The notes under the pieces were generated by a model. That model was not told the origin of the DNA. It made no database searches and saw only the letters and a list, made by a program, of their open reading frames with translations. DNA of 64,000 nt from contig NZ_FOIP01000001.1 in NCBI RefSeq assembly GCF_900105215.1, positions 3,102,501 through 3,166,500 on the forward strand. Reading direction: 5' to 3'. The position numbers were made by a program, and so were the translations under genes. The stretch comes from Lacrimispora sphenoides (GTDB lineage: Bacteria; Bacillota; Clostridia; Lachnospirales; Lachnospiraceae). How positions within the stretch are numbered: the first letter of the stretch is position 1; every line of letters starts with the position of its first letter. Shown here piece by piece: positions 1 to 6,227 of the stretch.

Positions 1-123
1 CTTTCTTTGTACTTGAATGATGGTAGCGCTGCATCACAATTGAAAACCGCTAAGAGTACCCATACTTTCAAAAATGCGGGTTATGCCGATTCAACAAAGT
101 ATGTTACAAAGAATATTCATTAA
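1..123 (+). CDS. C-terminal end of an unknown protein (cut by window edge)
   Basis: Frame 1 is open from the window edge to a TAA at 121-123, giving 40 residues that end in TKYVTKNIH. No family is recognised. The tail is polar, rich in Ser, Thr, Lys and Asn, with no Cys, which would suit the end of a secreted or surface protein, but that is a guess. A strong hairpin (132-177) starts nine bases after the stop, which supports this being a true gene end. Confidence 0.45.
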   Translation, partial: LSLYLNDGSAASQLKTAKSTHTFKNAGYADSTKYVTKNIH

Positions 124-131
124 TTAGAGTT

Positions 132-177
132 TAGGAGAATGAGCATGCCAGTCTTACATGACATGCTCATTCTCCTA
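132..177. terminator. Perfect 16-bp hairpin, probable bidirectional terminator
   Basis: TAGGAGAATGAGCATG at 132-147 pairs without mismatch with 162-177 around a 14-base loop. It lies between the stop of the edge gene and the next start. There is no run of T on the plus strand after it (AGAAAAGG follows), so it is not a textbook intrinsic terminator. Confidence 0.55.
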
Positions 178-190
178 GAAAAGGATAAAG

Positions 191-1141
191 ATGAAAAAAC
201 TTATTGTCTTAATAATTATCTGTTCATTTTTAGTTTCATGCGGATTAAATTCTAATACTTCCAAATCAAAATACACAAAATTTGATCCTAGCATAGAGAA
301 CAAAGATAACATAAAATATTTAGATGTTTCTAAGGCCGGAGATAATGTAAGCTATTCTATTTTAAATCAAGAAGGTGAAATTGAAACAGGATTTACCTAC
401 TATTTAAAAGAGAATTCACTGGAAAAATTTATAAATATAGCTAATTTTATAGATACGGATATGGAATATACTCTTTTGACATTTGTTAATTTTGAACAGG
501 TAAATTATGAGGTTGAAGGTGAAACTTATAATTCCTTTACAGCTCTAATTGCTCAAAATTCTGATATACAGATACCGATAAAAATTAATAATCTTAATGC
601 AGGAATAAATGATATAATTTTTCTTATTATTCTTAATCCGAATAAAAACTTACCCAAGTCAAGCGATAACATAAAATTCGAAGACGTACTTTATTTAAGG
701 TGTAATGCTATTTTGGGTGATGACAAGATAATAAAAGAATACGAATATACAGATGTATCTTTAGTCAATGGAGCTGAAAGACCTGTACTGTTACAAGAGA
801 AGAGGAATAATAGTATGTTTGAATTAACATCGTATGATCAAGAATTAAACGAATCAAAAGAAGCTATTATATCGGTTGGTAATAGGCAGGAGACTGAAGA
901 AGAGTATGCGATTATTTTATTAGCAGATTGGAAGCCGGTGCCTATTTCAAAGAAAAATGTAATTTATATTAAATTGGATGCTAAAAGCACTGGACTTATA
1001 CCAATTAATATTTCTTTTGATGAAGCGGGTTTGCATAACATTGTTGCAATTGCAATAAAAAAACCTTATCATTATGAAGATTTTCGTTCTATAGATGTTA
1101 CATCTAGCCAATGGGTGATTGCCAATGCTTTGGAACCTTAA
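191..1141 (+). CDS. Hypothetical lipoprotein, AT-rich
   Basis: A 316-aa protein with a classic lipoprotein signal: basic MKK, a hydrophobic stretch, then lipobox LVSC with Cys17 as the likely lipidated residue. It should be anchored on the outer face of the membrane. The body is polar, probably mostly beta, with no catalytic motif I recognise. The start has a weak ribosome site (AAGGATAAAG) just upstream. Base composition is clearly more AT-rich than the gene blocks from 6 kb onward, in line with the degenerate accessory genes after it. It stands alone between the hairpin at 132-177 and a truncated MATE gene on the other strand. No function can be assigned. Confidence 0.7.
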   Translation: MKKLIVLIIICSFLVSCGLNSNTSKSKYTKFDPSIENKDNIKYLDVSKAGDNVSYSILNQEGEIETGFTYYLKENSLEKFINIANFIDTDMEYTLLTFVNFEQVNYEVEGETYNSFTALIAQNSDIQIPIKINNLNAGINDIIFLIILNPNKNLPKSSDNIKFEDVLYLRCNAILGDDKIIKEYEYTDVSLVNGAERPVLLQEKRNNSMFELTSYDQELNESKEAIISVGNRQETEEEYAIILLADWKPVPISKKNVIYIKLDAKSTGLIPINISFDEAGLHNIVAIAIKKPYHYEDFRSIDVTSSQWVIANALEP

Positions 1142-1294
1142 AATTATTTTTATATTACTGACAAGTACATTACGTTGGCCAGGATTAGTAGTCTGATCAG
1201 TAAGCTATGGAACAATCATGGAGTCATCGGATATATTATAGTGTACTCACATTCATATGTTATTCACCAAAAGGGCCCTGTAATCATGTTAATC

Positions 1295-1702
1295 TTATGT
1301 CTCCTTTGATAAATTTTTTGTATAACCATATATCATGATGACCACTATAACTGCGATAACCAATTCAGTGACTGGCATTGCCATCCAAATCGATTCAGCT
1401 CCAAACATAACCGGTAGAAGATAAATTAAACCGCCACTGACAACCAGACTTCTGGCTACTGAGATGAAAAAGGAAGAGCCAGGCTTCATAATGGATTGAA
1501 AATAGTAAGTTGAATAGATATTCAACGGAAGTAAGATAAAAGAAAGTCCATAGCTTCTCATAATGAACGGTGCAATCTGATAAATTTCATCTGTTACCGC
1601 CATAAATATACGGATAAATTCATTTCGAAATACCAGCATCAAAATCGTCCATAGTAGATTACAACACAGGAAGTATATCAGCCTTGGCGTCTCATTGTTC
1701 AT
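1295..1702 (-). pseudogene. MATE efflux pump, C-terminal fragment
   Basis: The 135 residues match the second lobe of a MATE multidrug/Na+ antiporter: hydrophobic helices, a YYFQSIMKPGSSFF segment typical of the MATE C-lobe, and a closing helix rich in Ile and Val. Full MATE proteins are near 450 aa (compare the intact one at 51236-52615), so about two thirds of the gene is missing. The ATG at 1702 falls inside what should be the middle of the protein. I read it as a remnant of a deleted gene. Confidence 0.7.
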
Positions 1703-1775
1703 TCATGCGTTTTCGTGTAGTTGGAAATTGTAAACTCCTATTCAATGGTGAATCAAAGAGGGAAGGAGATATAGT

Positions 1776-1805
1776 ATGATTTTAATGCTATACATAATGA
1801 AATGA
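1776..1805 (+). CDS. Nine-residue leader peptide overlapping the next gene
   Basis: A strong ribosome site (GGAAGGAG, 1761-1768) is placed correctly for the ATG at 1776, not for the ATGs at 1802 and 1805 of the protease gene. The frame from 1776 encodes MILMLYIMK and stops with TGA at 1803-1805, so stop and start share ATGA. This could be translational coupling, or a frameshift that cut the true N-terminus off the protease gene. Confidence 0.35.
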   Translation: MILMLYIMK

Positions 1806-2599
1806 TGAAAAAAGTGCGGTTTTATTTTCCGGTAGTTTTGGTAGTTATCTTATATTTTATATTTTCAAAAATTTTCTTTTTCCATATTGGCATTGAGAAT
1901 AGCCTTGTAGTTAGGTTAACATATCCAATTATTTCAATTGGGCTTTCCTTGGTAATATCGATATTATATTATAAAAGGAAGTTTCAATTAACTTTCTCTG
2001 TTAACAAGGCAAAAATTAGTATATATTGGCTTTTCATTATGTTCCTTAGCATTATATTAGGAGTAGCTTTTAATTTATTTGATCATTGGCCTTATTTGAT
2101 CCCTTACGTAGCAGCAGAAGCTGCCAGATTAGGATTTGGAACTCCCGAATATATTGAAGCCGTAAAAACAAGCCCCTTTTTAATGTTGTATATTGGTATT
2201 ATAGGTCCTATTCTAGAGGAGTTTTTTTATCGTGGGATTTTATTTAACCAATGTGAATTGGAATTAGGAGTAAAAAGAGCATGTTTTTTCTCAGCTTTAA
2301 TATGGGCAGTATCCCACGGCTGGTGGGGAAGCTTTTTATATGTCTTTCCTATGGGAATAATTATTTCCTATTTTTATCATAAGACAAGAAATATTTTGAT
2401 TCCAATTTTGATTCATGGGATGAATAATTTCTATAGTGTAATAACTGAATATAAAATTAATAAAAGAATACTTGAAACTTTATTCCATACGAGCTTAGAT
2501 GATTTGGGTTTAATGAAAGCAAATATAGTAATTGGTCTTATAATATTATTGGCCAGTGTTACGATATTTTACTTTATAGTTCAGCTACAGAAAAAATAG
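1802..2599 (+). CDS. CPBP family intramembrane metalloprotease
   Basis: A 265-aa membrane protein of the CPBP (CAAX protease and bacteriocin-processing) family, the Abi family. The three family motifs are visible: EEFFYRG (Glu-Glu-x3-Arg) near residue 145, SHGWWG near residue 170 and ILIHGMNN near residue 200. These His and Glu residues form the metal site in the family. About seven hydrophobic helices surround them. Relatives near bacteriocin genes act in peptide maturation or self-immunity, and a lantibiotic-like leader peptide lies 107 bases downstream. The first start (1802) lacks its own ribosome site and overlaps the stop of a nine-codon leader. Confidence 0.85.
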   Translation: MMKKVRFYFPVVLVVILYFIFSKIFFFHIGIENSLVVRLTYPIISIGLSLVISILYYKRKFQLTFSVNKAKISIYWLFIMFLSIILGVAFNLFDHWPYLIPYVAAEAARLGFGTPEYIEAVKTSPFLMLYIGIIGPILEEFFYRGILFNQCELELGVKRACFFSALIWAVSHGWWGSFLYVFPMGIIISYFYHKTRNILIPILIHGMNNFYSVITEYKINKRILETLFHTSLDDLGLMKANIVIGLIILLASVTIFYFIVQLQKK

Positions 2600-2705
2600 A
2601 TTTTCATTATTGATAAGATATATATAGAAGGAAGGCGATGCCCTTGTACTACGTAAGATAATCATACTAATAATAAAAATATGTAAATTGAAAGGAGACA
2701 AGTAT

Positions 2706-2789
2706 ATGTCAAAATTTGATGAATTTGATCTTGATATTAATAAAAAAGGATATAATGAAGATTCAGGAGTGAATCCATTCATTTTTTGA
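2706..2789 (+). pseudogene. Class I lantibiotic-type leader peptide lacking a core
   Basis: A 27-codon frame starts at ATG 2706 behind a strong ribosome site (AAAGGAGA, 2691-2698). It reads MSKFDEFDLDINKK, then GYNEDSGVNPFIF and a stop. From family knowledge, the subtilin precursor begins MSKFDDFDLDV and class I leaders share this FxLD box, which the LanB and LanC enzymes recognise. Here the frame ends where the Ser/Thr/Cys-rich core should begin, and there is no Cys. No lanB, lanC or lanT gene is in the window. I infer a precursor gene that lost its core by deletion. The nearby CPBP protease may be a relic of the same cluster. Confidence 0.5.
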
Positions 2790-2990
2790 TGTAATGCGAC
2801 AAAGCATACTCACTATTTTTTCTACTTCATTACTAATTGTATACCGATATATTAACAAATTTAGCAGAAAATTGTGAATTTTTTCAGGTTGTACATCTGG
2901 GTTCTGTTTAATTAATACGTCTTTCAATTCATTAAACTTCAAATAATCCTTACTTAATCCTTTTTGAAGCCTATGTTGAAATATTGGCGA
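2763..2990 (-). pseudogene. Minus-strand open frame without a start, unknown
   Basis: The minus strand is open to a TGA at 2763-2765 and reads as a plausible helical protein end: RLQKGLSKDYLKFNELK, then LLNLLIYRYTISNEVEKI, then a short tail. No credible start or ribosome site is visible, and it overlaps the end of the lantibiotic-type leader on the other strand. It may be the C-terminal remnant of a helical protein such as an immunity protein. The family is not recognised and it may be chance. Confidence 0.22.
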
Positions 2991-3583
2991 AAAAAACGCA
3001 AGATATTGATGATGGCGAATTTCGTTTATGTTTAAGTGGTGTAGGGCTGTCTCCAGGAGCTGGAAAAACTTTAGGACATTTTGCAGATATGCTTTCTAGC
3101 TCGGAAATAAATGACAATATTATTGAAAATGGGCAGGAAACAATTTGCGTTTTAGACCTTAATAACAGTAATAAACCTGAGCTAGTGAATACACCTACTC
3201 CAAGAGGAACATGGGAAGGCTGGCCAGTAAGTGATACTTTTGAGCATTATGGAACTTTTAAATATTTTTACAGTATAGGTGGAACAACCGTTACGGCTGT
3301 TACAGCAACAATTAGTGCTATAGTAGGTGCTGCTAACATTCAGCCATATGCTTAAATAGCTGTTACTGCAATATCTGCAATAGTAAGATATATTGTTAAC
3401 AATAGTCTTAAATGGACTTATGTAATAGAAGATGTCTCTTTCAGATGGACTAAAATACCAAATGTAACTTTGCAGCAACGAGCAGTTGAACGCACTATAC
3501 GTAAGTTTTATGCCGATAGTAATTACGCAACAGTAATTGGTAGTGCTAAAACTACTGTATATGCAAAAAATTATAAGGATTAG
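2984..3583 (+). pseudogene. Unknown protein interrupted by an in-frame TAA
   Basis: From TTG 2984 the frame runs 123 codons to TAA at 3353-3355. The same frame then continues open for another 75 codons to TAG at 3581-3583, with similar composition across the stop. The stop splits a glycine/alanine/valine-rich hydrophobic segment (GGTTVTAVTATISAIVGAAN before it, IAVTAISAIVRYIV after it) that looks like a membrane-inserting helix. The tail is basic and ends KTTVYAKNYKD. I infer a gene of about 200 codons broken by a point mutation. The start lacks a ribosome site. The order (leader peptide, this protein, small membrane protein) resembles a bacteriocin locus, but no known family is recognised. 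Confidence 0.4.
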
Positions 3584-3591
3584 GTGGTAAT

Positions 3592-3774
3592 ATCAAAAAA
3601 TACATTATAAACAATTTGGCATATATTGCATTCATTTCATCAATAATTATTGAAGAAAAAGTTAAAACTAACGCTTCTTGGTTAAATATTATAAAAGCAA
3701 GATTTGGAACTATCGCTCTTCTTATCTTGATTGTAATTATTGTAAATGTAGTGATGACTATTTTTAAGGATTAG
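3592..3774 (+). CDS. Small two-helix membrane protein, start unclear
   Basis: A frame of about 60 codons ends at TAG 3772-3774. It encodes two hydrophobic helices (around LAYIAFISSIII and TIALLILIVIIVNVV) joined by a short basic loop, with tail MTIFKD. It begins nine bases after the stop of the broken gene before it, behind a GGTGGT stretch, but the codon at the expected place is ATC, not a standard start. Small two-helix proteins at this position are often bacteriocin immunity proteins. That is inference from size and place only. Confidence 0.35.
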   Translation: MKKYIINNLAYIAFISSIIIEEKVKTNASWLNIIKARFGTIALLILIVIIVNVVMTIFKD

Positions 3775-3838
3775 TTGACAATAAATTATAGTGCTTTCAT
3801 GTTTGATTATATGTCGAGAGTAAATTGTGCTAATACAA

Positions 3839-3874
3839 GGCGGGTATCCGGTATTCCGGGCCCGCCTATCTTTT
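3839..3874 (+). terminator. GC-rich hairpin terminator, first of three related copies
   Basis: GGCGGG at 3839-3844 pairs with CCCGCC at 3861-3866, followed by TATCTTTT. The loop region (TATCCGGTATTCCGGG) is shared with the hairpin at 5107-5131 in inverted orientation and partly with the one at 5658-5683. Confidence 0.55.
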
Positions 3875-4078
3875 CTAATCTTCACTTTTCATAATACTGC
3901 TCATACCATCTTGTTTTTCTTTTGTATTCTGATTTCTCTTTCTTTGCTTCCGGATTTCTGAAAAATCCACAAACATCAATATTGGTAGTACAGCTCCCAT
4001 CAGGTGCTTGATGGGGTAGAAATATTTTTGATGTGACGAAATAAGCACTTCATACAAGCTTCCGTTATAATCTAACAC
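3875..4078 (-). CDS. Doubtful small protein, unknown
   Basis: A GTG-started frame of 67 codons, with one hydrophobic segment (LMGAVLPILMFVDF) and a basic, polar tail rich in Lys, Arg, Gln and Asn. No ribosome site is evident, and the start lies inside a 15-bp direct repeat (4063-4097). It could be the remains of a phage or plasmid gene. It is listed because the frame is open and the region is otherwise empty. Confidence 0.22.
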   Translation of the reverse strand: MLDYNGSLYEVLISSHQKYFYPIKHLMGAVLPILMFVDFSEIRKQRKRNQNTKEKQDGMSSIMKSED

Positions 4079-4097
4079 GATACGTTATAATCTAACA
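4063..4097. repeat. 15-bp tandem direct repeat upstream of XRE gene
   Basis: CGTTATAATCTAACA occurs at 4063-4077 and again at 4083-4097, 20 bases apart start to start, or about two DNA turns. Each copy carries a TATAAT-like element. It lies in the promoter region of the XRE-type gene at 4155 and could be a regulator site or a duplicated -10 element. Confidence 0.5.
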
Positions 4098-4154
4098 ACT
4101 TTCATTCTTTTTTTACAGAATGTGGTAGATTAAAACGGAAGGAGCAAGTGACAT

Positions 4155-4412
4155 ATGATAAAAATTTTACTCTCTTCAAGGCTGGGTGATATGAGATGGA
4201 CACAAGCTGATTTAGCTCGAAAAACGGGTATTCGGCCAACAACAATCTCGGAGCTGTACCATGAGATGGTAGAAAGGGTAAATTTAGAACATTTGGATCT
4301 GATTTGCGAAGCATTGGACTGCGATCTCAGCAACCTGATTGTATATGTACCCAATAAAGAGCCAAGAATTGTAAATACCATCAATGGATCACCCAAGCCA
4401 AAAGACATATGA
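4155..4412 (+). CDS. Small XRE/Cro-type helix-turn-helix regulator
   Basis: An 85-aa protein that is nearly all one Cro/CI-type DNA-binding domain: WTQADLARKTGIRPTTISEL forms helices 2 and 3, followed by a conserved LICEALDCDLSNLI helix. It resembles the short YozG-like regulators found alone in phages and mobile elements. A strong ribosome site (GGAAGGAG, 4138-4145) precedes the ATG. A clear terminator follows at 4426-4462, so it is probably transcribed alone. A tandem 15-bp repeat upstream may be its operator. Target genes are unknown. Confidence 0.85.
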   Translation: MIKILLSSRLGDMRWTQADLARKTGIRPTTISELYHEMVERVNLEHLDLICEALDCDLSNLIVYVPNKEPRIVNTINGSPKPKDI

Positions 4413-4425
4413 TTCATGTCAAAAA

Positions 4426-4462
4426 GGAGCGCGCTGGAAATACCCGGCGTGCGCCTTTTTTA
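4426..4462 (+). terminator. Intrinsic terminator of the XRE gene
   Basis: GGAGCGCGCTGG at 4426-4437 pairs, with G-U and minor mismatches, with CCGGCGTGCGCC at 4444-4455, followed by seven Ts. It lies 14 bases after the XRE stop codon. Confidence 0.8.
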
Positions 4463-4489
4463 ATGCTAATATTATATGAGGTGTTATGT

Positions 4490-4700
4490 TTGAGTGACAC
4501 CCAAATGACACCCAAAAGGTCAAATCGCTATTGATTGTATGCGGAATGAGCGGAGAATTTGAACGAAAATAATCATATGTGTACGTTAAAGTTTACCATG
4601 CGGTATTGAATTCGAATAACAAACAGTTTCGGGAACCCCCAGTGTTTATGCGGGTTCCTGGACTTTTTTTATGGCAAGTGGTACCCAAATGGTACCCAAA
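4490..4700. other. Paired short repeats and hairpin of integrase-end type
   Basis: Two doublets occur, GACACCCAAATGACACCC at 4496-4513 and GGTACCCAAATGGTACCC at 4679-4696, plus a hairpin (GGAACCC with GGGTTCC, roughly 4631-4657) followed by a T-run. On the minus strand this reads like the last codons of a tyrosine integrase gene followed by its terminator, a pattern common at phage insertion edges in Clostridia. No integrase body is left. I read it as the scar of a lost element. Confidence 0.3.
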
Positions 4701-4716
4701 ATGCCAGATAGATGGA

Positions 4717-4905
4717 TTATATGAATTCGATAAGCATACCACGTCTGAAGATTGCTTCACCGGAAAACGTAGCAAAACGATGATTATGGGGATCTTCTTC
4801 GCGTTCTGATATCTGTACGCTGCCTTGAACTTCATGAACGTGAGTCTGCTATTTATCATGGCAATCACAACGATCTTTATACAAATGTTGATTATAGTTA
4901 TCCAT
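4717..4905 (-). pseudogene. YmaF-family protein, interrupted by TAG and truncated
   Basis: From ATG at 4905, with a good ribosome site (AGGAG), the frame reads MDNYNQHLYKDRCDCHDK, then TAG at 4849-4851, then continues in frame as QTHVHEVQGSVQISE, REEDPHNHRFATFSGEAI and a short divergent tail to TAA at 4717-4719. The THVHE and DPHNHRFA-SGEA motifs are characteristic of the YmaF family, small His-rich proteins of spore-forming Firmicutes with unknown function. The amber codon and the lost C-terminal His-rich half indicate a pseudogene. The break coincides with the integrase-like scar at 4490-4700. Confidence 0.55.
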
Positions 4906-5106
4906 ATTGATTTACTCCTGTACTCAAATATATGGAAAACGTTGTTTTCCATATTTATTATAAGAAAAGAAAGCAATAAAGTGTTGTTTTTAAGCTGGCC
5001 GATGGCAAGGTAAAATATAGAATTAGGATTTTATGTATTTGCATCGTAAAATGAAAACAGATTATTATGAACTTAGCAAAATGTTAGTGATAGTTTAATT
5101 AATATA

Positions 5107-5139
5107 GCGGGCCCGGAATACCGAAGCCCGCTTTTATTA
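5107..5139 (+). terminator. GC-rich hairpin terminator, second related copy
   Basis: GCGGGC at 5107-5112 pairs with GCCCGC at 5126-5131, followed by TTTTATTA. Its first 17 bases are the exact reverse complement of part of the hairpin at 3839-3866. It also lies just beyond the stop of the Cys-rich gene on the other strand. Confidence 0.6.
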
Positions 5140-5196
5140 TTAACATCTTTTGTTGTCCTTTAAGTCTTACCAGCAGGTTTTTATTATTTCTTATAT

Positions 5197-5535
5197 TCAC
5201 CATTCACGTTCATGTTCGCATTCACATTCACGTTCATGTTCGCATTCGCATTCACATTCACGTTCATGTTCGCATTCACATTCGCATTCACATTCACATT
5301 CACATTTTGGTTTGCATTCGCATTCACATTTTGGCTTGCATTCGCATTTTGGTTTGCATTCGCATTCACATTTTGGTTTGCGCTCGCGTTTGCATTCGCA
5401 TTCACATTTTGGTTTGCATTCGCATTCACGTTTTGGTTTGCATTCGCATTCACGTTTTGGTTTGCATTCGCATTCACACTCACGTTTGGGTTTACAACTT
5501 ATTCTGCATTTAAATTCTTCGTTTCTCATATTCAT
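5197..5535 (-). CDS. Cys-Glu-Lys-Pro repeat protein, coat- or metal-binding-like
   Basis: A 112-aa protein begins [20 protein letters not shown] and then consists of ECEC, KPKC and HERE units until a final Trp. All three reading frames of this DNA are open because it is built from the hexanucleotide GAATG(T/C) and variants. I chose this strand and frame because an ideal ribosome site (AAAGGAGTCA) lies next to its ATG, and because its first 15 codons are ordinary non-repeat sequence. Spacing such as CxCxC suggests metal binding or disulfide cross-linking, as in Cys-rich spore coat proteins. That function is inference. Repeat number could change by slippage in steps of two residues without breaking the frame. 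Confidence 0.6.
   Translation of the reverse strand: MNMRNEEFKCRISCKPKRECECECKPKRECECKPKRECECKPKCECECKRERKPKCECECKPKCECKPKCECECKPKCECECECECECEHERECECECEHERECECEHEREW
5203..5490. repeat. Hexanucleotide microsatellite (CATTCA/CATTCG family)
   Basis: About 290 bases of imperfect tandem hexamers, with the plus strand reading CATTCA or CATTCG, broken at intervals by TTTTGGTTTG units. It is coding on the minus strand (see the Cys-rich protein at 5197-5535). The TTTTGG(T/C)TTG insertions recur about every 18 to 36 bases, giving a second-order repeat. Confidence 0.85.
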
Positions 5536-6200
5536 TGACTCCTTTCATACCGTTCTACATTAATAGTATATGGGACAGGCAGGCAAGGTGTGAATTTTGA
5601 GAATGGCTTACTATTAGCACCTGAAGGCAGTCAAAAAATGATATGATTCTATGAAAAGGCGACCCAGTTTCCGGATACCCGCCTTATAACGTTTTATTTA
5701 TCTGCTATAAAGGTATTTACATTAAATCCAGATTACATCTAAAACGTCTATTAAAGCAGCACATATATTATGTATAGTAAAATCGTACTATAATGTATGA
5801 ACTAAATAGACAAAGTGTTAATAGCAGGTTGCCCGTAATAATTCAACAGGCCCTGGATAATTTGAAGCTCTGTCCTGATCCGGTGTGAGCGCCATCGATA
5901 CCACAACCATTTTAGCTTTACTGTCCAGGAAAAAAATACTTAGAGTCAGAAGTCCTTGTAAATTCAAGAAAATCCGGCTCTTTTCTTTATAATATGAAAC
6001 TATAATGGAAAATGAGCCATAATAAAATCGAAAGACCACTCCTTGAAAGGAACGGTCTTTCATTTGGCCTCTACCATGCCAAATTCAAGTAAATATTATA
6101 TAATAGAAAGGCTTATCAAACTCAAAAATTAGCAAAATTATATAACTTTACCACTGTATAATGCAAGTGTTTTCACGAGATTATGCTAAAATAAATACAA
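5536..6200. other. Gene-poor AT-rich stretch with relics and hairpins
   Basis: No convincing complete gene. A short plus-strand frame ending at about 5647 reads GRQGVNFENGLLLAPEGSQK and could be the end of a phage structural gene. A third copy of the GC-rich hairpin lies at 5658-5683 (GGCG to CGCC with a TTTCCGGATA loop). A hairpin at about 6028-6060 pairs GAAAGACC with GGTCTTTC. TGCAAGTGTTTTCA at 6162-6175 matches the CcpA cre consensus at 12 of 14 positions and could place the next operon under catabolite control. Confidence 0.35.
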
Positions 6201-6227
6201 GAAAGCAAAATCAAAAGAGGTGAACCT

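Noticed and set aside
4849..4851. TAG as a sense codon (pyrrolysine or amber suppression) in the YmaF relic
   Set aside because: The gene is also truncated at the 3' end and no suppressor system is in the window; simple decay explains it better.
5203..5490. CRISPR array
   Set aside because: Units are six bases with no spacers of constant length and no cas genes nearby; it is a coding microsatellite.
5150..5563. Plus-strand His-Ser-rich and Phe-Ala-rich frames, and a minus-strand Asn-Ala/Val frame, across the hexamer repeat
   Set aside because: All are by-products of a six-base repeat that leaves several frames open. None has a ribosome site as good as the Cys-rich minus-strand frame, or a normal non-repeat start.
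5818..6063. 81-codon minus-strand frame
   Set aside because: No ribosome site, unusual composition, and the start lies in a hairpin; probably chance.
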